DNA of 52,718 nt from Ruminococcus sp. (GTDB lineage: Bacteria > Bacillota > Clostridia > Oscillospirales > Ruminococcaceae): the NCBI GenBank assembly GCA_014799785.1, contig JAAVHI010000084.1:1-52718 (forward strand), in the 5' to 3' direction. The translations under genes were made by a program, and so were the position numbers. Of the stretch, positions 24,213-32,928 are shown piece after piece. Position 1 is the first letter of the stretch. Every line of letters begins with the position of its first letter. The notes under the pieces were generated by a model that had not been told where the DNA came from, searched no databases, and saw nothing but the letters and a program-made list of their open reading frames with translations.

Positions 24213-25379
24213 CTATTCATCATCACTATCGGACTGATCTCCGCCGATATAAACTCTGGGAACGCGCTTGCTTATACCGCATACGATCTCGTATCCGATA
24301 GTGCCGCAGGCCTCCGCAAGATCGTCGGCGGTGATAGTATTACTGCCGTCCCTGCCGATAAGGGTCACCTCGTCGCCTGCGGAAACGCCGTCTATTTTTG
24401 TAACGTCAAACATCATCTGATCCATGCAGATCCTTCCCACGCCCTTTGCGCGTTTTCCGCGGATAATAGCCTCACAGTTGCCCGAAAGCAGCCTTGGATA
24501 TCCGTCCGCATAGCCGCAGGGAACCGTAGCTATCACCCTGTCTCCGTCGGCGACGTAGGTCCTGCCGTAGCTGACGGAATCGCCCTTGTGTACGGTCTTG
24601 ACCTGAGACACAACGGTTTTCAGGCTCATGACAGGCTCGAGAACGACAGGCATATGAAGAGAGTAAGCGGGTCTCAGACCGTACAGAACGATACCAAGCC
24701 TTGCAAGCGTGCTTCTGCTGTCGTAGCTGTACATAGTCGCCGCGCTGTTAAGGAAGTGTACCTGCTTGAATTTCAGGCCGTGACGTTCCGCAGCGTTTAC
24801 AGCGTCCAAAAATTTCAGCTTCTGCTCCTCAGTAAAAGCGATATCCTTTTCAAGACGGCTGTCCGCGGCAGCAAAATGCGTAAAAATACCCTCCACGGAA
24901 ATATTAGGCATAGCCGCGATCTTCGCCGCTTCAGCAGCACACTGCTCCGCATCACCCGTGTTGAGACCTATCCTGTTCATACCCGTGTTCGCCTTGATAT
25001 GTACTCTCACAGGCTTTGAAGCCTTTTTCGACAGTTCGGCGGCATTTTCGACGGAAACCACCGTGCAGATAATATCGTTTTCCGCAAGAATATCCGCGTC
25101 GTCGGGACAGCACCAGCCCAAGATCAGGATATCCCCCGTGCAGCCTCCGTCCCTGAGCCGCAGAGCCTCCGCAGTGTTGGACACGCAGAAGAAGTCCACG
25201 CCCAGCTTCCGGTACAGTCTCATAAGCGGCAGATCGCCGTGACCGTAGCCGTCCGCCTTGATAACGCAGGCAGGCTTTGTAAAACCGTCGTACAAAAAGC
25301 CTTTCAGTTCCATAAAGTTTCTTTCCGCCGCGTCAAGATCGATCTCAGCCCGAATGCGGTCTAAAAATTCCTTTTTCAT
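24213..25379 (-). CDS. alr: Alanine racemase
   Basis: The PLP-dependent enzyme makes D-alanine for peptidoglycan. The 388-residue protein has the PLP-lysine motif VIKADGYGHG (Lys41), a TIM-barrel body (HIKANTGMNRIGL, GIFTHFAAAD), the SYGRTY segment that holds the catalytic tyrosine, and the C-terminal beta domain with VGRICMDQMM. Start ATG 25379 has only a weak ribosome site (GGCAAG). The acidic tail SDSDDE is extra. It could be either the essential or a second racemase; only one is visible here. Confidence 0.95.
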   Translation of the reverse strand: MKKEFLDRIRAEIDLDAAERNFMELKGFLYDGFTKPACVIKADGYGHGDLPLMRLYRKLGVDFFCVSNTAEALRLRDGGCTGDILILGWCCPDDADILAENDIICTVVSVENAAELSKKASKPVRVHIKANTGMNRIGLNTGDAEQCAAEAAKIAAMPNISVEGIFTHFAAADSRLEKDIAFTEEQKLKFLDAVNAAERHGLKFKQVHFLNSAATMYSYDSRSTLARLGIVLYGLRPAYSLHMPVVLEPVMSLKTVVSQVKTVHKGDSVSYGRTYVADGDRVIATVPCGYADGYPRLLSGNCEAIIRGKRAKGVGRICMDQMMFDVTKIDGVSAGDEVTLIGRDGSNTITADDLAEACGTIGYEIVCGISKRVPRVYIGGDQSDSDDE

Positions 25380-25543
25380 TTTTCTTGCCGCGTCCCGTTC
25401 AGATTGGTATCGGGAACGCTCCTCCTTTCAGATGTGTTTTCAAAAAGCTTGTATATGAAAGTCTTGAACAGATTTTCTGCAAACGCTTTTGACTTAAGTC
25501 CGCGAGCAAATGTGTCAAATTTATTACAAATATAAAGTTGCTG

Positions 25544-25572
25544 TTGTAAAAACGGAATATTTGTGCTATAAT
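25544..25572 (+). promoter_or_regulatory. Promoter of the SLOG-family gene
   Basis: TTGTAA at 25544-25549, a 17 bp spacer and TATAAT at 25567-25572. Confidence 0.7.
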
Positions 25573-25627
25573 AATCCAGTAAGCGCTTGAACGAAGCGCA
25601 CAAATACTTTGAAATGGGGACTGCATC

Positions 25628-26209
25628 ATGCCTCTTGACAACAGCGCCGCGCCTGTCGCGTCCTGCGGAAAGACCGTCTGTTTTTCGGGACACCGCCCCG
25701 AAAAGCTTCCCGACGGCGGAAGCGATTACTCTCAGGTGATCCGCACGCTTAAAAGCATACTTTACAAGGAAATAATCGACTGCGCCGAAAACGGCTTTAC
25801 CACCTTTATAACGGGACTTGCCCGCGGTGTTGACCTGTGGGCGGGCGAAATGGTAATGGAGCTGAAGGCCCAGGGAAGACCGCTCAGACTTGTTGCGGCA
25901 GCTCCGTACAGAGCGCACGGAAGCAGCTTCAAGGGCAGTGATAAGTTTGTTCTCGGCAATATACTGCTGAAAGCCGACGAGATCGTATATGTAAGCGAAG
26001 ATTACACCCGCGGCTGTATGCGTCTGAGGAACGGATATATGGTAGAACGCTCGGACAAGCTTATAGCGGTTGTGTCGGACTACCGCAGCGGAACGGGACA
26101 GACGATAAGATACGCCGAACGGTGCGGTCTTGAGATAAAGATTATAGATGCCGCAAAGCTTGAAAACGACATGCGCGTCGGCATGGAAAACGAGCAGCTT
26201 GCTTTTTAA
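25628..26209 (+). CDS. SLOG-superfamily protein (YpsA/DUF1273 type)
   Basis: The 193-residue cytoplasmic protein has the Rossmann-like SLOG fold marks: CFSGHRPEKLP near the N-terminus, TFITGLARGVDLWAGEMV in the middle and KLIAVVSDYRSGTGQT later. SLOG proteins bind nucleotide-derived ligands. Relatives include DprA, LOG phosphoribohydrolases and B. subtilis YpsA, linked to cell division and envelope. Known SLOG domains also serve as sensors in conflict systems. It is the first of three genes in the same direction, but each has its own spacing of 60 nt or more. The start has a modest ribosome site (GGGG). Confidence 0.78.
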   Translation: MPLDNSAAPVASCGKTVCFSGHRPEKLPDGGSDYSQVIRTLKSILYKEIIDCAENGFTTFITGLARGVDLWAGEMVMELKAQGRPLRLVAAAPYRAHGSSFKGSDKFVLGNILLKADEIVYVSEDYTRGCMRLRNGYMVERSDKLIAVVSDYRSGTGQTIRYAERCGLEIKIIDAAKLENDMRVGMENEQLAF

Positions 26210-26277
26210 CATAATTATACCACTTATGGAAAAACTTTTCAACAAGTTTTCAAATTTTTTTGAAAGGAAGCATCAAC

Positions 26278-27228
26278 ATGGCAAAAAAAGGAACAAAAAT
26301 TGCCCTTACATATTTCATAACCATAATGGTGACACTAATTATTATCGGCGGAATATGTTTTATGCTGTTTCGTCAGCTTACCGCTCCGAAAGAGACCGAC
26401 GTCAATATTCCCGATATAAGCGGACTTATGTCTGAGGAGTATGTTCCTACAGCGGAAAACAACAAGACCGCGCTGTTTATCTTTGATTCGGAAAAGCGCA
26501 TGAGCGGATGCTGCTTTATGCTTGTGAGACTGATCGCCGATGAGCGGAGAATGGCAATAATGCCGCTTCCCGCAGATACCTGCGCCAACACGGGCGGGAC
26601 TGAGGACGGCCTGTACGAGTTCTACCGCAGAGGCGGCGCGCCGCAGGCAGTCTTGGCAGCCGAAAACGCCGTGGGTCTGACGATCGACTACTATATGAAG
26701 CTGAACAACGACAGCTTCGGAGTTATTGTGGATATTTTCGGCGGCGTAGACTTCGACGTTCCATATAATCTAATTTATTCCAACCCCGACACGGGCGAGG
26801 AGACCATTATCCGCGAGGGCAATGTATATCTTGATTCCGACCTGCTCAGAAAGGTAGTGACCTATCCCCTGTTCAATTCGGGCGAGGAGTACCGCGCCAA
26901 GATAACCGGCGTGCTGATAAACGACCTTATCAACAAAAACATCGACGAGGGCTTTTCAAACCATATAGACGACTATTTCAGCGCGGTAATAAATTCCACT
27001 GCCGAGACAAATTTTACCGCCTACGACTACGAAGCGCAGTCCCGCGCGATGAAATATGTTGCTTCAAGCGACGACAGAGTGTGCCAGCTTGTGACTGTAA
27101 CAGGAGCCTACAACGACAACGGAAATTTTGTCCTTGACGAAAATTTCCTGAAGTCAGTTGCCGAGCGTTTCAAGCTGTACGAGCCGGAAAGCGTCGAGAC
27201 CGAAACAAGTCTTATGGCGGTGGAGTAA
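26278..27228 (+). CDS. LytR-CpsA-Psr (LCP)-like membrane protein, divergent
   Basis: The 316-residue protein has one N-terminal membrane helix (ALTYFITIMVTLIIIGGICF) and an extracellular domain resembling LCP glycopolymer transferases. Matching segments are ERRMAIMPLPADTCAN, GLYEFYRRGGAPQAVLAAEN and FGVIVDIFGGVDFDVP. Differences: the usual Arg/Asp pair after the first strand (R-x-D) is MSGCC here, and the canonical Arg cluster before the last helices is not apparent. It may therefore bind polyprenyl-linked glycopolymer without full transferase activity. Start ATG 26278 follows GAAAGGAAG; the frame extends 6 codons upstream. Confidence 0.7.
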   Translation: MAKKGTKIALTYFITIMVTLIIIGGICFMLFRQLTAPKETDVNIPDISGLMSEEYVPTAENNKTALFIFDSEKRMSGCCFMLVRLIADERRMAIMPLPADTCANTGGTEDGLYEFYRRGGAPQAVLAAENAVGLTIDYYMKLNNDSFGVIVDIFGGVDFDVPYNLIYSNPDTGEETIIREGNVYLDSDLLRKVVTYPLFNSGEEYRAKITGVLINDLINKNIDEGFSNHIDDYFSAVINSTAETNFTAYDYEAQSRAMKYVASSDDRVCQLVTVTGAYNDNGNFVLDENFLKSVAERFKLYEPESVETETSLMAVE

Positions 27229-27280
27229 GAGTTTCCGACGGCTTGTGCCGATCTTGTATAAAATAAATTTTTTTGCGGAT

Positions 27281-27318
27281 AATACTCTCGGAAGTACACC
27301 TTTCGGGAGTATTTTCCT
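27281..27318 (+). terminator. Terminator after the LCP-like gene
   Basis: AATACTCTCGGAAG / CTTTCGGGAGTATT forms a long stem with a 5-nt loop, followed by TTCCTTTT. From here to 27477 nothing gene-like is seen, only a short TTCGGAACCGCAGTTCCG palindrome. Confidence 0.75.
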
Positions 27319-27477
27319 TTTACCGTCCCCGATCAAAGAACGCGGGGTTTGCCGATCTGTCGCAGGACGGTATTCTTCGCCGACCCGACGCCGAGATCGG
27401 ATAGAACTTCGGAACCGCAGTTCCGCATTTTATCGGAAATCGGCGTACCGAAAGCGGCATTGAAAGGATGGATAAAA

Positions 27478-27687
27478 ATGTTTGATAAAATCGCACTTGC
27501 GCTTCTTGTCATAGGCGGTCTTAACTGGGGTCTTGTGGGAATATTCAGCTTTGACCTTGTGGCATGGCTGTTCGGCGGAACAGGCGCTATCCTCAGCAGA
27601 GTAGTGTATGTGCTTGTAGCCCTCTCGGCGATCTGGTGCATAACGCTTCTTTTCAGACGCGACAGCTTAGTCGAGAGCAGAACTTAA
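27478..27687 (+). CDS. DUF378-family small membrane protein (YuzA-like)
   Basis: The 69-residue protein has two transmembrane helices and the family pattern ALALLVIGGLNWGLVGIF followed by RVVYVLVALSAIW. Function is unknown in the family. Start ATG 27478 has GAAAGGA upstream. It carries a positively charged tail (FRRDSLVESRT). Confidence 0.88.
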   Translation: MFDKIALALLVIGGLNWGLVGIFSFDLVAWLFGGTGAILSRVVYVLVALSAIWCITLLFRRDSLVESRT

Positions 27688-27706
27688 CAAAACCAAAGCG
27701 CAAAAG

Positions 27707-27744
27707 AAAACGCTCAAAGCCGAATCATCGGTTTTGAGCGTTTA
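27707..27744. terminator. Bidirectional terminator between DUF378 gene and esterase
   Basis: AAACGCTCAAAGCCG / CGGTTTTGAGCGTTT forms a strong stem with flanking A- and T-rich ends between converging genes. Confidence 0.85.
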
Positions 27745-27746
27745 TT

Positions 27747-28568
27747 TTATCTCGATTTTATCCAGTCCGCTGCCATAGAGAACCATTTTCCGCAGTCGGG
27801 ATTGAAATGCTCGTCTCCGCTTGCGGTGCATTCGTCGCACAGCGCAAGACCGTGAGCGCCGCGTTCAAAAATGTGGCAGGCAAAGGGTATCTTCTTTTCC
27901 GCCAGAGCCGCCGCAAACATCAGCGTGTTTTCAACGGGTACGCAGCCGTCGTCGGCAGTGTGCCACAGGAACACAGGCGGAACGTCCTCCGTGACCTGCT
28001 TTTCAAGGGAAACAAGCTCCCGCAGAGCCGCGTCCTCTCCCGCAATGTTCACGATAGAGCCGTCGTGACGCTTCTCCCCCGCCGTTATAACGGGATAGCA
28101 AAGCACCGCGCCGTTCGGCTTGTAGAGGGAGCTTTCGCCGCCCAGAGCGTCCGTAATAAAGGATTTTTTCCAGTGTACCGCAAGGCTTGCCGCAAGATGT
28201 CCTCCCGCGGAAAAGCCGCATATCATAATTTTTTCGGGATCGACACCAAGCTCCGCCGCGTTTTTGCGAACGTAAGCCACCGCCTGAGCAGCTTCCAGCA
28301 GGTCTGTAGGGAACTTCTTAAAACAGCTGTAGCGCAGAACGAACGCCTGTATCCCGAACGCCGCAAACCGCATAGCCACAGGCTCCGCCTCTCTTTCGGA
28401 GCAGTACTCGTACCCCCCGCCCGGACAGATAACCACCGCAGGACGCTTTTTCAGCAAAATGCCCCCGTAAGGTCCCGCACAGTACACATCAAGCTCGGCG
28501 CGGCAGCCAGCAGAGTCAAGCCCCGCCTTTTCATAGGGAACGTCAAGTACAACGGTTTTGGAGATCAT
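27747..28568 (-). CDS. Alpha/beta-hydrolase, probable acetyl(xylan) esterase
   Basis: The 273-residue cytoplasmic hydrolase has an oxyanion-hole segment CPGGGYEYCSEREAEPVA, a nucleophile elbow GFSAGGH (Ser120), an acidic residue in HTADDGCVP and a catalytic His in ERGAHGLAL. These fit the BD-FAE/acetyl-xylan-esterase-like group often found in fibre-degrading Firmicutes, which deacetylate imported oligosaccharides. No signal peptide is present. Start ATG 28568 follows GGAAAGGA. It probably follows the solute-binding gene upstream on the same strand (107 nt gap containing repeat B copy 3). Confidence 0.85.
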   Translation of the reverse strand: MISKTVVLDVPYEKAGLDSAGCRAELDVYCAGPYGGILLKKRPAVVICPGGGYEYCSEREAEPVAMRFAAFGIQAFVLRYSCFKKFPTDLLEAAQAVAYVRKNAAELGVDPEKIMICGFSAGGHLAASLAVHWKKSFITDALGGESSLYKPNGAVLCYPVITAGEKRHDGSIVNIAGEDAALRELVSLEKQVTEDVPPVFLWHTADDGCVPVENTLMFAAALAEKKIPFACHIFERGAHGLALCDECTASGDEHFNPDCGKWFSMAADWIKSR

Positions 28569-28600
28569 TTCGCATTATCCTTTCCATTATTATACAGTTA

Positions 28601-28683
28601 TTGATACAGAAGCAGCTTTAGCCTCTGAAGCCAAATTTACCATTACCACTATAGACGGCGGCAAGGATAAAGGTTCAGCCTTT
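28601..28683 (-). repeat. Dispersed repeat, family B, copy 3
   Basis: On the minus strand the blocks run AAAGGCTGAACCTTTATCC, TTGCCGCCGTCTATAG, AAATTTGGCTTC, then GCTTCTGTATCAATA. As in copy 1, the TGA of the leading palindrome is the stop codon of the upstream gene (28675-30141). It fills most of the gap before the esterase gene. Confidence 0.78.
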
Positions 28684-30141
28684 ATTTACGGCAGCGTCGA
28701 TATCGGCTTTAAGCTGAGCAAACCATGCGGAAAAATTTTCGTCGGTGTTATAGAGCGCCACCGCCTCTTCGAGAGACATATCAAGTTCCATGTGATCCAC
28801 AACCGCGGTTCTGTCCTCGGCGGCTTTGTCCGCAAGACTTTTTTCGAGTATGCTTCTTGCCTCCTGACAGCCGTCAAACGCCTTGTTTGTGTACAGCTCC
28901 GCCTCGGAAATGCGGCTGAATGCATCCTTAATGACCATATCGTTTGTGCCCGCAATTTCAATTCCAAGCTTTTCGGCGGTCTCCTTATAGTAATCGTAAT
29001 CGTTCGCCTCTTTTTTAACGGGAAGATATCCCGACTCCGCAGAAAACGCAATGTTGTTTTCGGGTTCGGTAAACCATTTCAGGAACAGCACCGCGGCGGC
29101 TTCCTCTTCGGGCGTGGACTTTGTTACCACCATACCCGCGCCCTGCTGAACGCTTACAGCCTGACCGCCCTCAAAAACAGGCATCGGGAGAATTTCCGCG
29201 TCGATAGCGTGCGTGCCGTGGTCGTCGGTGACCTCGTCGGGAAAATATACTGCGGACGACGTAGAGCCAATAAGTGAAATGATATTGCCCACCTTAACGT
29301 CGTCGGAGCGGTACTTGCCGTCAGAGCGGAAATATCCGCTTATATACGGAACGTAATAATTGTCCCAGATTTTACGCATTGCAGACTCGTCCAAATCCAC
29401 AGTGACCGAGCCGTTTTCCACGCGGAAGATCTCGTGTCCAAGCTGTTTTGAGCCGATAATGAACAGATTTGCAAGCGCGTCCCTGCCGTAAAGAGCCTTA
29501 CCGTCTCCGGGAATGTCGGGAGTAAGGGCGTCCGTCCATTCGTAGTATCTGCGGGCGGTGTCGGTGACGCCCTCCACAGTGCGCATATCTTCGGTGACCG
29601 CGCCCGTCGCCTCAGCAAAAGCGTCCCACTCGGTTTTGTTCAGCATAAAGGTCTCGGTGCATTTTGCTATCGGAAAGATTATCAGCTCGCCTCCGCTGCC
29701 GATACGGCCCTCCTCTATGTATGAGTCGATGTATTCAGCCTGCTCCTCGGCTGTAAAGTACTGATCCAGATCGGCAAGTATCCCCATTTTTTCTATCTCA
29801 TAAGCGGTATCCGCGTAGGAAGCGAAAATATTCGGAAGCACACCGCTGCCAACCTGCTTGTTTGCAGAATTAAGCACAGCGGTCTCCAGATCGGCAATGC
29901 TGCCCTGAGAATGGGCTTTTACGGTAATATTGTTTTCCGCGCCCACAGTATTGTTAAAATTTTCTATCATCTTGTCAAAGGAGCTTTGCAGCGAGCCGTT
30001 GTAGTAGTGCCATATCTCGACGGATACAGGCTCGCCGCCCGCATTATCTTTCCCGCCGCAGCCCGAAAGCATTACCGCAGCCGCAGTGGTCAGAAAAGCA
30101 ATATGCCGCAAAAATTTGCGGCTTGAAAAAAAGGAAAACAT
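28675..30141 (-). CDS. Extracellular solute-binding lipoprotein, UgpB/MalE-like, copy 3
   Basis: The 488-residue ABC sugar-binding lipoprotein has lipobox MLSGC (Cys28). The domain begins VSVEIWHYYNG and carries SVQQGAGMVVTKSTPEEEAAAVLFLKW and GYLPVKKEAND, characteristic of family 1 binding proteins of the UgpB type. It is not close to the two paralogues upstream. No permeases adjoin. Its stop codon lies in a family B repeat, and the esterase gene follows. No consensus promoter was located with certainty upstream of 30141. Confidence 0.88.
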   Translation of the reverse strand: MFSFFSSRKFLRHIAFLTTAAAVMLSGCGGKDNAGGEPVSVEIWHYYNGSLQSSFDKMIENFNNTVGAENNITVKAHSQGSIADLETAVLNSANKQVGSGVLPNIFASYADTAYEIEKMGILADLDQYFTAEEQAEYIDSYIEEGRIGSGGELIIFPIAKCTETFMLNKTEWDAFAEATGAVTEDMRTVEGVTDTARRYYEWTDALTPDIPGDGKALYGRDALANLFIIGSKQLGHEIFRVENGSVTVDLDESAMRKIWDNYYVPYISGYFRSDGKYRSDDVKVGNIISLIGSTSSAVYFPDEVTDDHGTHAIDAEILPMPVFEGGQAVSVQQGAGMVVTKSTPEEEAAAVLFLKWFTEPENNIAFSAESGYLPVKKEANDYDYYKETAEKLGIEIAGTNDMVIKDAFSRISEAELYTNKAFDGCQEARSILEKSLADKAAEDRTAVVDHMELDMSLEEAVALYNTDENFSAWFAQLKADIDAAVNKG

Positions 30142-30193
30142 ATAAATTTTACCACCTTGTTCAGTATATGACCGACCCGCTTTAAACAGTCCG

Positions 30194-30451
30194 TCATTCG
30201 TCGGACTTGCCCGAAAAGAACATTTTTACCGTCATAACAACGCCGAGAACCGAATTGATAAGCGCGATCGACAGCGCAACAATGCTGATGGAAATTCCCG
30301 CCGATGAGCTGTAGTTTTTCCTGCGTTTTTTGATACCTATAATAAGTCCCGGAATAGCGCAGGCATAGGAAACAACAGGAAGAAAGAACGAAAAAACCAG
30401 TCCTACAATACTAAGGACAAGACTTGAAACACAAAGCTTTTTTCCAGACAT
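30194..30451 (-). CDS. Small two-helix membrane protein (DUF4190-like)
   Basis: The 85-residue protein has two hydrophobic helix pairs (SLVLSIVGLVFSFFLPVVSY and SISIVALSIALINSVLGVVM) separated by a basic loop (IKKRRKNYSSS). This layout resembles DUF4190 small membrane proteins. Start ATG 30451 is preferred because GGAGG lies 8 nt upstream. It precedes solute-binding copy 3 by 52 nt on the same strand, so the two may be cotranscribed. Confidence 0.65.
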   Translation of the reverse strand: MSGKKLCVSSLVLSIVGLVFSFFLPVVSYACAIPGLIIGIKKRRKNYSSSAGISISIVALSIALINSVLGVVMTVKMFFSGKSDE

Positions 30452-30527
30452 ATTAATGCCCTCCATAAAAATATATATAATTTTACCACATTGATATTAT
30501 TTTGTCAATACGGCCGCAGATTAGTCA

Positions 30528-31895
30528 TCAAAGCCTCCGTTTTCCCTTTTGGGAAACCTTTTTCATCTTCATTCTGCGCTTTTTCGTCGCCAGAATGTAC
30601 ACCGCAATATAAGCCGCCGTAAGGAAAACCGCCGCCGCCACAGCCATTTTAAACCAGAACGACCCCACGAACGCCTTTACCTTCATAATGTTGTATTCAA
30701 GCTGGGACAGCGCAACGCTGTTCATTGCCACCAGATCGACAGTACACAAGGTCTCTCCCGACAGGGACAGCGTGTATTTTCCCAGAACTTGTCCCTTTTC
30801 CACGGGAGCCGTGACCGCCCCGTCCGAGTCAAGATAATTTTTGGTAACGATCTCCTTTTTCAGGCTTGACATGTCCAGCGTATTTGGCCAAAGCGTGTAA
30901 AAATCCTCTGACGGCGCAAGCAGAACGTGGTCCTCTCCGTCGCCAAGCTTAACGGGTATCTCGGTGATCTCGTCCGTGGTGCTGAGTATCTTCTCGTACG
31001 AGAACGTGTTGAACGCCCACTCGTAGATTTTTTCGTGGTCTGAATAATGTCCGTAGGAGCGGTTTCCGTCCGCGTCGTACATAGCCGCGCCAAGCGTAAC
31101 AAGCAGATAGTTGTTTCCGTCGCGGGTAGCCATTGAAGCAAGGCAGCGTCCCGATTCGTCCAGCGTACCTGTTTTCAGTCCGCGGACGGGTTCGTAGTAA
31201 TATTCACCCTTGAGGGTCATGGCGTTGGTATGGTGAATAGTCGTCCAGTTGTCCTGATGGTAATTTGTACCGTGCAGGGTATACTCCGTAGTGGTAGCAA
31301 TTTCCACAAATTTAGGGTAATTATCAACCGCATACTTTGCAATAAGGGCAATGTCATGAGCGTTTGTGTACTGCTCGTCATCGTACAGACCGTGAGGATT
31401 AACGAAATGAGTACCGGTGCAGCCGATCTCCGCCGCTTTCTGGTTCATCATGTCAACGAAGTTGGGCATACTTCCGCCGCCCACATTGTACGCTAAAATG
31501 CCCGCAGATTCGCACGCCGAAGCCATAAGCATGGAGTACATAAGGTCTGTGGCGGTAATGATCTCACCCTTGGAATAGCCCACGGAAGAGGGGTTTTTCC
31601 CGTAAAGGTCGTCAAAAACCGCAAGAGGGGCCTCGTACTCGGTGTTGTCCAGGTCGGAAACGTTGTCCAGCACAACGATAGCGGTCATTATTTTGGTCAG
31701 CGAGGCGGGGTACATTTTTTTCGTGGGATTTTTTTCATACACCACAATGTCCTTGTCAAGATTGATAAGGACGGCGGCCTCGCTCTCCACGGTAAAGTTC
31801 GGCGTAAAGGTCACCGCCGAAGCGCGTATCTGCGAGATTATGCCGAAGATCATAAGGGCGGCAAGAAGTACCGCGGTTTTTTTCAGAATGTTCAT
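30528..31895 (-). CDS. D-alanyl-D-alanine carboxypeptidase, S11 family (DacF/PBP5-like)
   Basis: The 455-residue penicillin-binding protein has a signal peptide (about residues 1-26), the SxxK motif SLTK (Ser65, Lys68) and the KTG motif GLKTGT (Lys241-Gly243). The middle SxN motif reads S126-A-C128, with Cys in place of the usual Asn. A C-terminal beta domain is followed by a transmembrane helix (MAVAAAVFLTAAYIAVYILA) and a very basic tail, so it is anchored at both ends. It trims terminal D-Ala during wall maturation or sporulation. Confidence 0.92.
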   Translation of the reverse strand: MNILKKTAVLLAALMIFGIISQIRASAVTFTPNFTVESEAAVLINLDKDIVVYEKNPTKKMYPASLTKIMTAIVVLDNVSDLDNTEYEAPLAVFDDLYGKNPSSVGYSKGEIITATDLMYSMLMASACESAGILAYNVGGGSMPNFVDMMNQKAAEIGCTGTHFVNPHGLYDDEQYTNAHDIALIAKYAVDNYPKFVEIATTTEYTLHGTNYHQDNWTTIHHTNAMTLKGEYYYEPVRGLKTGTLDESGRCLASMATRDGNNYLLVTLGAAMYDADGNRSYGHYSDHEKIYEWAFNTFSYEKILSTTDEITEIPVKLGDGEDHVLLAPSEDFYTLWPNTLDMSSLKKEIVTKNYLDSDGAVTAPVEKGQVLGKYTLSLSGETLCTVDLVAMNSVALSQLEYNIMKVKAFVGSFWFKMAVAAAVFLTAAYIAVYILATKKRRMKMKKVSQKGKRRL

Positions 31896-31990
31896 ATATG
31901 GTATCCCGCAAAGCCTGTCTACGGGAATGCTCCTTTCACAAAATATGGAAAATATCTGCCATGCAGATCGTTTTTACACAACTATACTTT

Positions 31991-32019
31991 ATTATAACAG
32001 ATTTTTCTGTAAAATGGAA
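31991..32019 (-). promoter_or_regulatory. Promoter of the D,D-carboxypeptidase gene
   Basis: On the minus strand TATAAT (31996-31991) is preceded by TTCCAT (32019-32014) at 17 bp. Confidence 0.55.
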
Positions 32020-32073
32020 GTGTTTTTAAAAATAAAATTTTCTCTTTACCTTTTGGGAAATTTGTGCTATACT

Positions 32074-32079
32074 TATAAT
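32074..32079 (+). promoter_or_regulatory. -10 box of the metallophosphoesterase gene
   Basis: TATAAT at 32074-32079 lies about 70 nt upstream of the TTG start; the -35 region (TTTTGG) is poor. Confidence 0.45.
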
Positions 32080-32145
32080 ACTAATCTATAATCAAACTAT
32101 AGACAAAAGTCTGTAGAATGCATATTTTATTCGGAGGTTAGGGTT

Positions 32146-32826
32146 TTGATTTGTATAACAGGAGATATGCACGGCGATTACAGCCGTTTCGGAGACAGCA
32201 GGATAGCAAGGCTTAAAAAGGGCGATTTTCTTATAGTCTGCGGGGATTTCGGCTTTGTGTGGGACGGCTCCGCAAGAGAAAAGCAGATACTTAAAAAAAT
32301 CGGCAAAAAACGCTTCTACACCCTGTTTGTGGAGGGCTGCCACGAGAATTACGATCTGCTGGAAAAATATCCCGAGGAGGATTTCTGCGGCGGCAGGGTA
32401 AGAGTTATTTCGGACAGACTGATGTGCATGAAGCGGGGAAGCGTTTTTAATTTTCAAGGAAAGACCTTTTTTGCTTTCGGCGGCGGGCATACAAAGGAAA
32501 TAGAGATACGCCGAGAGTCGAAAACCTGGTGGGAGCGTGAGCTTGCCACTCCGGAGGAGGTAAAGTTCGGCAAGCAAAATCTGGAAAAGTGCGGAAACAA
32601 GGTTGACTATATCGTCACCCACGAACCTCCCGCAAGCGTAAAGGAGTTCCTGAACTTCGAGGTGCGGCAGATAAGCTATATGCACACGTTTTTCGATACC
32701 GTCAAGGACGAGTGCGAGTTTAAGAAGTGGTTTTTCGGAAAGGTACATAAAAACAAGCTTATCCCGCCAAAATATCAGTGTCTTTTCGAGGACGTGGAGG
32801 TCATAAAAACCGAAGGGAAAAAGTGA
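32146..32826 (+). CDS. Calcineurin-like metallophosphoesterase
   Basis: The 226-residue cytoplasmic phosphoesterase has the metal motifs GDMHGD (residues 6-11), CGDFG (32-36), GGGHT and THEPP. The third motif, normally GNHE, reads GCHE (64-67), replacing the metal-bridging Asn by Cys; this variant is seen in some small clostridial members but weakens certainty about metal use. Likely substrates are phosphoesters or nucleotides. The start is TTG 32146, with GGAGG upstream. Monocistronic or leading the following small genes. Confidence 0.82.
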   Translation: MICITGDMHGDYSRFGDSRIARLKKGDFLIVCGDFGFVWDGSAREKQILKKIGKKRFYTLFVEGCHENYDLLEKYPEEDFCGGRVRVISDRLMCMKRGSVFNFQGKTFFAFGGGHTKEIEIRRESKTWWERELATPEEVKFGKQNLEKCGNKVDYIVTHEPPASVKEFLNFEVRQISYMHTFFDTVKDECEFKKWFFGKVHKNKLIPPKYQCLFEDVEVIKTEGKK

Positions 32827-32928
32827 TATTTTGACCCAAAGGCAGCGCATATGGGACAGCTTTGCGATCAAAGAGGACAGCCCTATCCTCTAATATCTGT
32901 AAGTCTATCATCTAAAGGAGAGCTTTTT

